A DNA stretch of 64,000 bases, from assembly GCA_963666935.1 (NCBI GenBank), contig OY762936.1, forward strand, positions 434,001 through 498,000, written 5' to 3'. Shown piece after piece: positions 52,029 through 60,548 of the stretch. The position numbers and the translations under genes are program-made. Source of the DNA: G963666935 sp963666935. GTDB taxonomy: Bacteria; Bacillota; Clostridia; Christensenellales; CAG-138. The notes beneath the pieces were generated by a model, which had not been told where the DNA came from, did not search any database, and saw nothing but the letters and a program-made list of their open reading frames with translations. How positions within the stretch are numbered: the first letter of the stretch is position 1; every line of letters begins with the position of its first letter.

Positions 52029-53087
52029 ATGTCAGTTATAACCTATAAATGCCCCCGCTGCGATGCGGAGCTGATTTTCCGCCCCAAGACGGGCGATTTT
52101 GGCTGCGAATACTGCGGCGCGGCCTATACGGAGGCACAGCTTCAAGAAATCGCGCAAAAGCAGGGCATCAATCAGCAGGAAGAAGCGCAGAAACCAGAAC
52201 CCGCTCCGGCGGAGCTGGAACACACTGTTGTGTTTAGCTGTCCCAGCTGCGGCGCGGAAGTGGTGACGGATGATACCACGGCGGCAACCTTTTGCTTCTA
52301 TTGCCACAACCCGGTTATCATGAAGGGGCGGCTGTCCGGGGCGTTCAAGCCGGATCAGGTCATCCCTTTTTCCGTTTCCAAAGACGAGGTCAAAGGGCGG
52401 CTCCTGAAGTGGTGCAAGAAAAAGAAGTTTATTAAAGAGGATTTCTGCAGCGAAATGCAGATGGAAAAGCTTTCGGGGGTCTACTTCCCCTTCTGGGTGG
52501 TGGATGCGGATTCTCATGTGCAATATTCCGCAGAGGGCACCGTCCTTCGGGTCTGGCGCGTGGGGGATATCGAGTATACCGAAACCAGCAAATATGCGCT
52601 GGAGCGGGAAGGCGATGTGGACTTAAACGAAATTACCGTCAAGGCCATCAGCCGGGATGATGTGAAGCTGCTTGCTGGGCTGTATCCCTATGACATGAGC
52701 GCCCGCAAGGAATTCAACATGGGGTATCTCTCCGGTTTTCTGGCGGAAAAGCGCAATGTGGAAAAAGCGGCCGCCACGCCGGAGGTTAAGGGCATCATTC
52801 AAAACGCATCGGAGTGCATGATCCGGGATACCACGTCCGGTTATGGCACAGTCGTCACCAAGCGGCTGCATGTGGCGGATAAGAAACAGGATTGGAAGTA
52901 TTTGCTCATGCCTGCATGGACCATGACCTATCAGTACCGGGGCGAAATGTTTTACTTCGCCATGAACGGGCAAACGGGTCAGGTTGCCGGGCGGGTTCCC
53001 GTGAGCGGCAAGAAGCTCTTATGGCTGTTCTTGGGACTGTTTGCGGCGGTAACACTGATTGGGCTGGCAGTGGGGTGGTTTGTATGA
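52029..53087 (+). CDS. Zinc-ribbon membrane protein
   Basis: The start at 52029 follows GGGAGGAG; 352 residues. Two TFIIB-type zinc ribbons lie at the N-terminus (CPRCDAELIFRPKTGDFGCEYCG at about 8-30, CPSCGAE...CFYC at about 75-98), a soluble domain follows, and one transmembrane helix ends the protein (LLWLFLGLFAAVTLIGLAVG). No enzyme motif. It probably works with the SPFH protein upstream. Confidence 0.85.
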   Translation: MSVITYKCPRCDAELIFRPKTGDFGCEYCGAAYTEAQLQEIAQKQGINQQEEAQKPEPAPAELEHTVVFSCPSCGAEVVTDDTTAATFCFYCHNPVIMKGRLSGAFKPDQVIPFSVSKDEVKGRLLKWCKKKKFIKEDFCSEMQMEKLSGVYFPFWVVDADSHVQYSAEGTVLRVWRVGDIEYTETSKYALEREGDVDLNEITVKAISRDDVKLLAGLYPYDMSARKEFNMGYLSGFLAEKRNVEKAAATPEVKGIIQNASECMIRDTTSGYGTVVTKRLHVADKKQDWKYLLMPAWTMTYQYRGEMFYFAMNGQTGQVAGRVPVSGKKLLWLFLGLFAAVTLIGLAVGWFV

Positions 53088-53926
53088 GAAAAAAGATTTT
53101 AATGCTTTTTATGGTGGCGGTGCTGACGGTTTGTTCGTCGGCGCTGGCGCTGGGCAACCGGGTATTTGACGACGCGGATCTGTTCACTTCTCAAGAGGAA
53201 GCGGAAATTCAGGCCCGAATCGAGGAAATCTGCGCCGACGGCAAAACGGATATCGCGGTGCATACCGCCGACCACGGCATATCCGATACCCAGAGCTATG
53301 CGGACAATTACTATGAGGCGGGCGGCTTCGGCGTGGGCGACCACCATACCGGCGCATTGTTCCTCGTCGATATGCAAAACCGCATCACCTACATCTCTAC
53401 CGAAGGTGATATGATCGACATCATCGACGACCAGCGTGAAGAGGCGATTTTCGACGCGCAGGCCGATTATCTGGCCGATGGGGATTACGCGGGCGCAATT
53501 ATGAAGGCGCTGGATTTGACACAGAAGTATCTTCAAGAGGGTGTCGCAGAGGGTTTCTATGCCTATGATGAGAAAACGGGCGAAAGACTGTCTCCTGAAG
53601 CGTACGGCAGTACCCGCACGGAATACCAAAAACCTCGCGGCCTCTCGCTGACGGAAATCGCGATCAGTCTGGCGGTGGGTCTGCTGGTGGGAGGCGTCAC
53701 GGTGCTTGCCATTCGCGGCAGCTATAAAAAGCCCTTTAAGGAAGTTCCGTATGCTTTCCGGGAGAAGGGGCGGTTAAGCCTCTCCCGTCACGAGTCCCGT
53801 CTTACAAACAAATTTGTCACCACTCGACGCATTCCGAAAAACCAAAACAGCGGCGGCGGTCACAGCGGCGGGGTACATACCTCTTCCGGCGGCCGTTCCC
53901 ACGGCGGCGGTGGCCGAGGATTCTGA
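53084..53926 (+). CDS. TPM-domain exported membrane protein (YgcG-like)
   Basis: ATGA overlap with the gene before; 280 residues. Signal peptide (ILMLFMVAVLTVCSSALA), then a TPM domain (VFDDADLFTSQEEAEIQARI, GALFLVDMQNRITYISTEGD), a transmembrane helix at about 187-205 and a Gly/His/Ser-rich tail. TPM proteins are linked to photosystem repair in plants and to membrane stress in bacteria. The role here is unknown. Confidence 0.88.
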   Translation: MRKKILMLFMVAVLTVCSSALALGNRVFDDADLFTSQEEAEIQARIEEICADGKTDIAVHTADHGISDTQSYADNYYEAGGFGVGDHHTGALFLVDMQNRITYISTEGDMIDIIDDQREEAIFDAQADYLADGDYAGAIMKALDLTQKYLQEGVAEGFYAYDEKTGERLSPEAYGSTRTEYQKPRGLSLTEIAISLAVGLLVGGVTVLAIRGSYKKPFKEVPYAFREKGRLSLSRHESRLTNKFVTTRRIPKNQNSGGGHSGGVHTSSGGRSHGGGGRGF

Positions 53927-53932
53927 CAATAC

Positions 53933-53964
53933 AAAAAAGGCTCTGTTTACACAGGGCCTTTTTG
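53933..53964. terminator. Bidirectional terminator
   Basis: AAAAAAGGCTCTGT and ACAGGGCCTTTTT form a stem with A- and T-runs, between converging genes. Confidence 0.85.
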
Positions 53965-53972
53965 CATGTCTT

Positions 53973-54668
53973 TTATCTTCTTGAACTTCTTGCGATAAAG
54001 AAAAGCCGCAAAAAGCTCACCAGCGCTGCCAACACCGCCACCACGTAGGTCATGGCCGCGGCCCGAAGCACCCGCTTTGCACCGGTCTCCTCTTCGGGGG
54101 CGATATAGTCGCCGGCTTCCAGCAACGCAATGGCCCGCCGGGAAGCGTTAAGCTCTACCGGCAGCGTAATTACCTGAAAAACCAGTATGCCAAGGAACAG
54201 CCAAACACCGATCATGGCCAGATCATAAGAACCCATCAGTGCGCCCAGTATGGTAATGACTGGTGCTGCATAAGAGCCGAAAGAAGCCGCGGGCAATATC
54301 ACGTTGCGGATCCGGATGGGGATGTACCCCTCTTCGTACTGCATCACGTGGCCGATCTCATGGGCAGCTACTGCCAAGGCAGCGACGGAGGAGTTGTTGA
54401 AAACCGCTTCGGAAAGCCCCACTGTATTTGATCTGGGGTCGTAATGGTCGGTGAGCTTGCCGCGCACAGGTGTAACCTGCACGCTGCTGTTGTTGGCTTG
54501 AAGCATCCGCGTGGCCATCTCGCTGGCAGGCATACCCGAACGGGAGGGCTCTTTTGAATACTTGTTGTAAGCCCTGCCGACGCCCGCCTGGGCTACAATT
54601 CCCAGCACAAAGACCGCCAGAATCAAGAGAAGCAGCGTGTCGTTTAAACCGTAAAAATATAAGGGCAT
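53973..54668 (-). CDS. Zinc metallopeptidase of the YugP family
   Basis: An AGGAGGTG site precedes the ATG; 231 residues. ALAVAAHEIGHVMQYEEG is the HExxH site, and membrane segments lie at the N-terminus, middle and C-terminus. This matches YugP of Bacillus, an inner-membrane peptidase of unknown substrate. It stands as a single gene between two terminator/promoter regions. Confidence 0.93.
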   Translation of the reverse strand: MPLYFYGLNDTLLLLILAVFVLGIVAQAGVGRAYNKYSKEPSRSGMPASEMATRMLQANNSSVQVTPVRGKLTDHYDPRSNTVGLSEAVFNNSSVAALAVAAHEIGHVMQYEEGYIPIRIRNVILPAASFGSYAAPVITILGALMGSYDLAMIGVWLFLGILVFQVITLPVELNASRRAIALLEAGDYIAPEEETGAKRVLRAAAMTYVVAVLAALVSFLRLFFIARSSRR

Positions 54669-54779
54669 AATAACACCTCCTGTTCAGTATTATAACAAAA
54701 AAATGATGCACCAGCCGCGCAAAAACCATTTTTTCACAAAAAAACCGCCATCGTATCGCAATGGCGGTTGGGGGTTGCT

Positions 54780-55523
54780 TTATTCGGCGTCTGTGGGGGA
54801 AACGTCCGTAGGGGAAGCATCATCCAAAGCCGGGCGGCATACTACCACCACGCGTTCGTTGGATGTTCCTGCGCTGCTGTTCCAGTCCCCGTGGCAGGTG
54901 ATTAGGGTCATGCGCACGTCATCAAGGTCGTAGGCCATCACCCAGTCCGGCACGTCGTCGATGGTGATGAGGTCCACGGTGTCCACAAAGAAGGACATGG
55001 TGCTGCCGTCGGCGTACTCGATGACAATCTCTTCTCCGTGGGTGAGATCTGACAATATGGAGAATACTCCCGCAACCTTTTTCCAGCGCACGTGCCCGTT
55101 GATGATGGCGTTGCCCTCCTCGCCGGGGGAGGCGCTGTCGGTGAGCCAAGCGGCCACCTTTTCGGAATCTATGGTGCCCATGGCGTAGGTGGGATTCCCG
55201 TCTTTGTCCGTGATCGTGTCGCCTTTTTTATCCGTCTGGGTTACTACGCCCACGGTTTCGATGGGGCAGCTGATCTCCCGGTCCACGAAGTACATCCTCA
55301 CAGGAACCTTCTTCACGTAGGGCGTGGGAGAGGGGGTGGGCGCAGCCGTGGCGACCGTGTCCAACGTGGGCGCGGGTGTGATGGTAACGGTGGGCGGCGC
55401 AACATACTTGTCCGGGATGAACACATACTGGCGTATGATAATGATGGCACCCGCTATAAAAAGCACCGCGCTAAGGGAGAGTAGTGCAATATTAAACAGC
55501 TTGCTTTTGTTCATTTTCTTCAT
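54780..55523 (-). CDS. Sortase (class F-like)
   Basis: A 247-residue protein: an N-terminal membrane anchor (FNIALLSLSAVLFIAGAIII), a Thr/Pro linker, then a sortase beta-barrel. INGHVRW holds the catalytic His, TLITCHGD the Cys, and NERVVVVCRP the Arg. It joins surface proteins to wall or to each other. No LPXTG substrate is seen in the window. The transcript may be leaderless (see 55530-55558). Confidence 0.88.
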   Translation of the reverse strand: MKKMNKSKLFNIALLSLSAVLFIAGAIIIIRQYVFIPDKYVAPPTVTITPAPTLDTVATAAPTPSPTPYVKKVPVRMYFVDREISCPIETVGVVTQTDKKGDTITDKDGNPTYAMGTIDSEKVAAWLTDSASPGEEGNAIINGHVRWKKVAGVFSILSDLTHGEEIVIEYADGSTMSFFVDTVDLITIDDVPDWVMAYDLDDVRMTLITCHGDWNSSAGTSNERVVVVCRPALDDASPTDVSPTDAE

Positions 55524-55529
55524 AGCGCG

Positions 55530-55558
55530 ATTATATCATTGTTTTTCAGCTGCAACAA
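55530..55558 (-). promoter_or_regulatory. Sortase promoter, leaderless spacing
   Basis: TTGTTG (55558-55553) and TATAAT (55535-55530) are 17 bp apart on the minus strand. Six bases separate TATAAT from the ATG and there is no ribosome site, the same layout as the M15 gene at 3033. Confidence 0.7.
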
Positions 55559-55559
55559 G

Positions 55560-55588
55560 TTAACATTTTTTGATGTTTATGTTATAAT
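55560..55588 (+). promoter_or_regulatory. argS promoter
   Basis: TTAACA (55560-55565), 17 bp, then an extended -10 TGTTATAAT (TATAAT 55583-55588). It diverges from the sortase promoter. No T-box leader is present before argS. Confidence 0.75.
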
Positions 55589-55625
55589 GATGATTCGAAA
55601 AAAATCAGGCGAAGCGGAGAACTGT

Positions 55626-57320
55626 ATGGAACAAAAGCAAGCGCTGGCGGCAGCCATTTCACAAAAGACCGGGATGAATCAGTCGGAGATTCTGGACTGG
55701 ATCGAAATCCCCCCCAATCCAGACCTGGGCGATTATGCGTTTCCCTGCTTTCGTCTGGCAAAAGCCCTGCGCAAAGCGCCGCCTGTCATTGCGGCAGAGC
55801 TGAAAGAATCCGTGGCCCTTCCCGCGGGCATTTGCCGCGCGGAGGTTACGGGCGGTTATCTGAATTTTTTTGAGGATAAGTCCTCCTTTGCGGAGGGGAT
55901 TCTCAATAAAATCCTCTCCGAAGGGGAAAAATACGGAAGCGGCAGCCTGGGCGGCGGCCGTAACGTATGTATTGACTATTCGTCCATCAATATCGCAAAG
56001 CCCTTCCATATCGGGCACCTTTCCAGCACCGCCATCGGCAACTCCCTCTATCGGATCTACGGTTTTTTGGGCTATACTCCCGTGGGCATCAACCATCTGG
56101 GGGACTGGGGAACCCAGTTCGGCAAGATGATCGTGGCGTACAAAATGTGGGGAAATCAGGCGCTGGTGGAAAAGGAGTCCGTCCGGGGTCTGGTGAAGCT
56201 GTATGTCCGCTTTCATGACGAGGCGGAAACCCATCCGGAACTCAACGACGAAGCCCGTGCCTGGTTCCGCAAAATCGAGCTTGGTGACCCGGAGGCGCTT
56301 GCGCTTTTTAACTGGTTTAAAGAAATTACCATGAAGGAAGTTTTCAATGTTTACGACCTTCTGGGCGTGAAGTTCGACAGCTATGCCGGCGAGAGCTTTT
56401 ATGAAGATAAAATGGCGCCCGTGGTGGAGAAGATGCGCGAAAAGGGCATTCTAAAAGAAGATCAAGGGGCGCAGATCGTAGATCTGTCGGAGTACGATAT
56501 GCCACCGTGCATCATATTGCGCAGCGATGGTGCCACCCTGTACGCCACAAGGGATGTGGCAACGGCCATCTACCGGAAGAATACCTACGATTTTGCCAAG
56601 TCTCTCTACGTAGTGGCCTACCAGCAGAACCTGCATTTCCGTCAGCTTTTCAAGGTGCTGGAGCTGATGGGTTATGATTGGGTCAAGGATTGCGAGCATG
56701 TGAATTTCGGCATGGTTTCCATGGAGGAGGGCACCCTTTCCACCCGCCATGGCAACGTGGTTTACCTTGAGGATGTATTGAAGGCTGCCATGGAAAAGAC
56801 GCTGGAGATCATCAAAGAGAAAAGCCCCGATCTAGAAAATAAGGAAGACGCGGCAAAAGCTGTGGGCGTGGGCGCGGTGATCTGGGGCGTGCTTTATAAC
56901 AGCCGCATCAAGGATATCACCTTTTCTTGGTCCAAGGCGCTCAACTTCGATGGCGAAACCGGCCCCTATGTCCAGTATACCCATGCCCGCTGCTGCAGCG
57001 TGCTGAAAAAGGCGGGCGGGTATGATAGATCCCTCGTGGACGCATCTCTCTTAACGGACGCCGCCTCTATGGCTGTGATCAAGGCTATGGGCGGCTTCCC
57101 GGAGGCGGTGCGCGCGGCGGCGGAGAAGAACGAGCCCTATCTGGTTGCCCGGGCCGTCATGGATGTGGCGAGCACAACCAACAAATTCTACTATGACAAC
57201 CGTATCATGGACGATGATCCGGCTGTGCGCAGTGCCAGGCTGGCGCTGACGGACGCGGCCCGGACCGTGATCAAAACAGGCCTGTACCTTTTGGGGCTGC
57301 AGGCGCCGGAACGGATGTAG
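55626..57320 (+). CDS. argS: Arginyl-tRNA synthetase
   Basis: The start at 55626 (MEQKQALAAA) has GCGGAGAA upstream; 564 residues. NIAKPFHIGHLSSTAIGN is the HIGH region, and LSTRHGNVVYLEDV stands at the KMSKS-like loop, typical of ArgRS. A DALR domain lies at the C-terminus. It charges tRNA-Arg. serS follows after 50 bp, so both are probably one operon. Confidence 0.97.
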   Translation: MEQKQALAAAISQKTGMNQSEILDWIEIPPNPDLGDYAFPCFRLAKALRKAPPVIAAELKESVALPAGICRAEVTGGYLNFFEDKSSFAEGILNKILSEGEKYGSGSLGGGRNVCIDYSSINIAKPFHIGHLSSTAIGNSLYRIYGFLGYTPVGINHLGDWGTQFGKMIVAYKMWGNQALVEKESVRGLVKLYVRFHDEAETHPELNDEARAWFRKIELGDPEALALFNWFKEITMKEVFNVYDLLGVKFDSYAGESFYEDKMAPVVEKMREKGILKEDQGAQIVDLSEYDMPPCIILRSDGATLYATRDVATAIYRKNTYDFAKSLYVVAYQQNLHFRQLFKVLELMGYDWVKDCEHVNFGMVSMEEGTLSTRHGNVVYLEDVLKAAMEKTLEIIKEKSPDLENKEDAAKAVGVGAVIWGVLYNSRIKDITFSWSKALNFDGETGPYVQYTHARCCSVLKKAGGYDRSLVDASLLTDAASMAVIKAMGGFPEAVRAAAEKNEPYLVARAVMDVASTTNKFYYDNRIMDDDPAVRSARLALTDAARTVIKTGLYLLGLQAPERM

Positions 57321-57370
57321 TTTCAATTACAAGCGAGATGCAATCATAAACGATATGGAGGAAAAAGAAC

Positions 57371-58639
57371 ATGTTGGACATTAAGCGGATCCGACAGAAC
57401 CCAGAGGCGCTCAAAGAAGCCATGCGCAAACGCCGCAACAAGGGCGCGGACGTGAGCGCGCTCTTAGAGTTGGACGCGGTCCGCAGGCAGGTGATGCAGA
57501 AGGCGGAAACGCTCAAGGCGCGCCGAAACGAGGTTTCGGCCAAAATCCCCCAAATGAAGAAGGCAGGGGAGGATACGGTTGCCCTCATGGCAGAGATGAA
57601 AGAAATCGCCAATCAGATCAAAGAACTGGACGACCGGCTCGCCGTCATGGATGCGGAGCTGGAATCCATGCTCATGAATATCCCCAACATTCCCCATGAG
57701 AGCGTACCTGAGGGAAAGGACGATACTGATAATGAGGAAATCCGCCGGTGGGGTGATCCTGCGCAATTCGGCTTTGCGCCAAAGGCCCATTGGGAAATCG
57801 GCGAGAACCTAAATATTTTGGATTTTGCCGCGGCGGGCAAGATCACCGGCGCGCGCTTTACCGTGTATCGGGGGCTGGGCTCCCGGCTGGAGCGTTCCAT
57901 TATCAATTACTTTTTGGACACCCATGCCCAAAATGGTTATACGGAAATATTTCCTCCCTATATGGTGAACCGGGCTTCCATGACCGGTACGGGCCAGCTC
58001 CCCAAGTTTGAGGATGACGCCTTCAAGGTGGCCGGAACGGATTATTTCCTGATCCCCACTGCCGAGGTTCCCGTCACCAATATGCTTCGGGGCGATATCG
58101 TGGGAGGTGATCTGCTGCCCATCAAGTACTGTGCCTACAGCGCGTGTTTTCGCAGTGAGGCAGGCAGCGCCGGCCGGGATACCCGGGGCCTTATCCGCCA
58201 GCACCAGTTTAACAAGGTGGAGCTTGTGAAGTTCAGCAAGCCCGAAGATTCCTATGCGGAGTTGGAGCAGCTCACAAACGACGCGGAACGGGTGCTTCAG
58301 GGGTTGGGCCTGCCCTACCGGGTGGTGAACCTCTCTACCGGAGACCTTGGCTTTAGCAGCGCCAAAACTTACGATATTGAGGTTTGGATGCCCAGCTACA
58401 ACCGCTATGTGGAAATCAGCTCCTGCTCCAACTTTGAGGACTTCCAAGCGCGTCGGGCGCAGATCCGGTTCCGCCGGGAAAAGGGCGGCAAGGCTGAACT
58501 GGTCCATACCCTCAACGGCAGTGGCGTAGCTGTGGGCCGTACTGTGGCCGCAATCCTGGAAAACTGCCAGCAAGCCGACGGTAGCGTTAAAGTTCCGGAG
58601 GCGCTTGTGAAGTACATGGGCTGCGAGGTCATTCGGTAG
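57371..58639 (+). CDS. serS: Seryl-tRNA synthetase
   Basis: A TGGAGGAAA site precedes the ATG; 422 residues. A long antiparallel coiled-coil arm (about 30-105) grips the long variable arm of tRNA-Ser. Class II motifs follow (YTEIFPPYMVNRASMTGTGQ, FRSEAGSAGRDTRGLIRQHQ, LNGSGVAVGRTVAAILEN). It serves the two tRNA-Ser genes at 50.4-50.6 kb. It ends the argS-serS operon. Confidence 0.97.
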   Translation: MLDIKRIRQNPEALKEAMRKRRNKGADVSALLELDAVRRQVMQKAETLKARRNEVSAKIPQMKKAGEDTVALMAEMKEIANQIKELDDRLAVMDAELESMLMNIPNIPHESVPEGKDDTDNEEIRRWGDPAQFGFAPKAHWEIGENLNILDFAAAGKITGARFTVYRGLGSRLERSIINYFLDTHAQNGYTEIFPPYMVNRASMTGTGQLPKFEDDAFKVAGTDYFLIPTAEVPVTNMLRGDIVGGDLLPIKYCAYSACFRSEAGSAGRDTRGLIRQHQFNKVELVKFSKPEDSYAELEQLTNDAERVLQGLGLPYRVVNLSTGDLGFSSAKTYDIEVWMPSYNRYVEISSCSNFEDFQARRAQIRFRREKGGKAELVHTLNGSGVAVGRTVAAILENCQQADGSVKVPEALVKYMGCEVIR

Positions 58640-58926
58640 TACCGATCACGGACTTAATGGAACCCAACCTGGTTCGCTTCAGGTCTGCTTCAAGCGCTGC
58701 TGAATTCGCAAAGCACGCTGAATCGGCATACACGCCGGTTGCGGGAAGTGGGATATCCATGATATAATTTTGTAATCTGATTGAAGGGGAGTTAGAAAGA
58801 TGCGCAATTTTTCCTGCTGATTTACAGGGCATAGCGATGCTGTGCAGGCGTTATTTTCACGCCGCCGGTTTTGTTGTGCCATCGCAGGAAAGTTGAAACA
58901 TCTTTTGCTCATCCGGGATCCTCTTT
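58640..58926. other. Intergenic stretch before the ABC-F leader
   Basis: No credible gene. It is the likely site of the ABC-F promoter: TATAAT lies at 58762-58767 (GATATAATTTTG), so the transcript may have a leader of about 250 bases. Confidence 0.5.
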
Positions 58927-59003
58927 GTACCGTTCTTGTGTGGTACGAAAGCTGTGTCGTTATGGGCTGCGGGAATTAACTTTCTTGCAGCCTTTTCTTT
59001 TTT
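58927..59003 (+). promoter_or_regulatory. Leader attenuator of the ABC-F gene
   Basis: A first hairpin GTACC/GGTAC (58927-58946) is followed by a terminator: GGCTGC (58965-58970), GCAGCC (58987-58992) and a T-run to 59003. The resistance gene starts 23 bases later. This layout is used by antibiotic-inducible ABC-F genes, where a stalled ribosome or an alternative fold prevents early termination. The antiterminator partner is not certain. Confidence 0.75.
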
Positions 59004-59025
59004 GCACGCAGGAGGATACGAGAAT

Positions 59026-60516
59026 ATGTCGTTGATCAATATCACAAATCTTACTTTTGCATATGAAGGCAGCTACGATAACATATTTGAAAATATCAAT
59101 TTTCAAATCGACACGGATTGGAAGCTGGGTTTTACGGGGCGAAATGGTCGGGGAAAAACTACGCTTTTGAACCTGCTGATGGGGAAATACGCCTATGAGG
59201 GCAGTATTTTAGCCAGCGTTTCCTTTGAGTATTTTCCCTATGCGGTCAAAGATCCCGAGGCGGATACGCTGGAAGTCGTGAACTCAATTCTCGCAGATTA
59301 TGAGCAATGGCGGCTGCACAAAGAGATGAACCTGCTTGACGTTCCCGCCGACGTGCTTTTCCGCCCCTTCTCCACTTTGTCCAATGGGGAACAGACGAAG
59401 GTGCTTTTGGCCGTCCTCTTCCTGAAGGGGAACAGCTTTCTTTTGATTGACGAACCCACAAACCACTTGGACATGGAGGCCCGAAGGATTGTGGGCGACT
59501 ACCTGAACGCCAAAAAGGGATTCATCCTTGTTTCCCATGACCGGGAGTTTTTGGACCGCTGCGTCGATCACATTTTTTCCATCAATAAAACCAACATTGA
59601 GGTGAAAAAAGGCAACTTCTCCTCATGGTGGCATAACAAAAAACTTCAGGACGGCTTTGAGATGGCGGAAAATGAGAGGCTGAAAAAGGACATCAGAAGG
59701 CTGGAGGAAGCGGCGAAGCAGACATCCCGATGGTCCGATCAGATGGAAAAAACGAAAAAGGGAACGAAAATTTCTGGGCTTAGGCCCGACCGGGGCCATC
59801 TCGGACACAAGGCGGCCAAGATGATGCAGCGCTCCAAAAGCATGGAGGGCAGGCTGCAGGCTGCCATGGATCAAAAATCAAATCTGCTCAAAAACATTGA
59901 GGTGGGCGAAACACTCAAAATTCATCCCCTAGCCTATCATGCAGATACGCTTTTTCGCCTGGAAGATGTTTCCGTTTTCTATGGTGGCAGAACGGTCTGC
60001 TGGAATGTCAGCTTTGTGATTCAGGCCGGGGATCGGATTGCGTTATGCGGGGAAAATGGGACCGGTAAGACCAGCCTCCTTAAACTCATTTGCGGCGAGG
60101 AAATTCCCTTCAAGGGTGCGCTAAAAAAGGGAAGTGGGCTAAAGATTTCCTATGTTCCCCAGGACACTTCGTACTTGATGGGCAATCTGACCGATTTTGC
60201 AAGGGAAGGCAACATTGATGAAAGCTTGTTTAAGACGATCCTTCGAAAATTTGATTTTCCCCGAGTTCAATTCGAAAAAGATATGCGGGATTTCAGCGCC
60301 GGGCAAAAGAAAAAGGCCCTGGTTGCCAGAAGCCTTTGCGAACAGGCCCATCTGTATGTCTGGGACGAACCGCTCAATTATGTGGACGTCATCTCTCGGA
60401 TGCAGATTGAGGAGCTTTTAAAAGAATTTGCGCCGACGGTTCTTTTTGTGGAACACGACAGCGCATTTTCCAGCCATATTGCCACAAAAACCGTGGAATT
60501 GCAGCTTGCCGATTAA
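59026..60516 (+). CDS. ABC-F ribosome protection protein (Lsa/CplR-like)
   Basis: The start at 59026 has GCAGGAGG upstream; 496 residues. Two ATPase domains without membrane segments: GRNGRGKTT, LSNGEQTKVLLA, LLIDEPTNHLD, and GENGTGKTS, FSAGQKKKALVA, YVWDEPLNYVD. The basic interdomain linker (about 200-295) includes GLRPDRGHLGHKAAKMMQRS, as in Lsa/Vga-type factors. It likely frees the ribosome from lincosamide, streptogramin A and pleuromutilin drugs. The class is clear; the spectrum is inference. Confidence 0.9.
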   Translation: MSLINITNLTFAYEGSYDNIFENINFQIDTDWKLGFTGRNGRGKTTLLNLLMGKYAYEGSILASVSFEYFPYAVKDPEADTLEVVNSILADYEQWRLHKEMNLLDVPADVLFRPFSTLSNGEQTKVLLAVLFLKGNSFLLIDEPTNHLDMEARRIVGDYLNAKKGFILVSHDREFLDRCVDHIFSINKTNIEVKKGNFSSWWHNKKLQDGFEMAENERLKKDIRRLEEAAKQTSRWSDQMEKTKKGTKISGLRPDRGHLGHKAAKMMQRSKSMEGRLQAAMDQKSNLLKNIEVGETLKIHPLAYHADTLFRLEDVSVFYGGRTVCWNVSFVIQAGDRIALCGENGTGKTSLLKLICGEEIPFKGALKKGSGLKISYVPQDTSYLMGNLTDFAREGNIDESLFKTILRKFDFPRVQFEKDMRDFSAGQKKKALVARSLCEQAHLYVWDEPLNYVDVISRMQIEELLKEFAPTVLFVEHDSAFSSHIATKTVELQLAD

Positions 60517-60548
60517 AATTCTCAAGGGGCGTAAAAAGCCGCTTCGAT

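Noticed and set aside
55560..57370. T-box riboswitch ahead of argS or serS
   Set aside because: The leaders are 40-50 bases, too short for a T-box, and no TGGNACCGCG-type T-box sequence is present.
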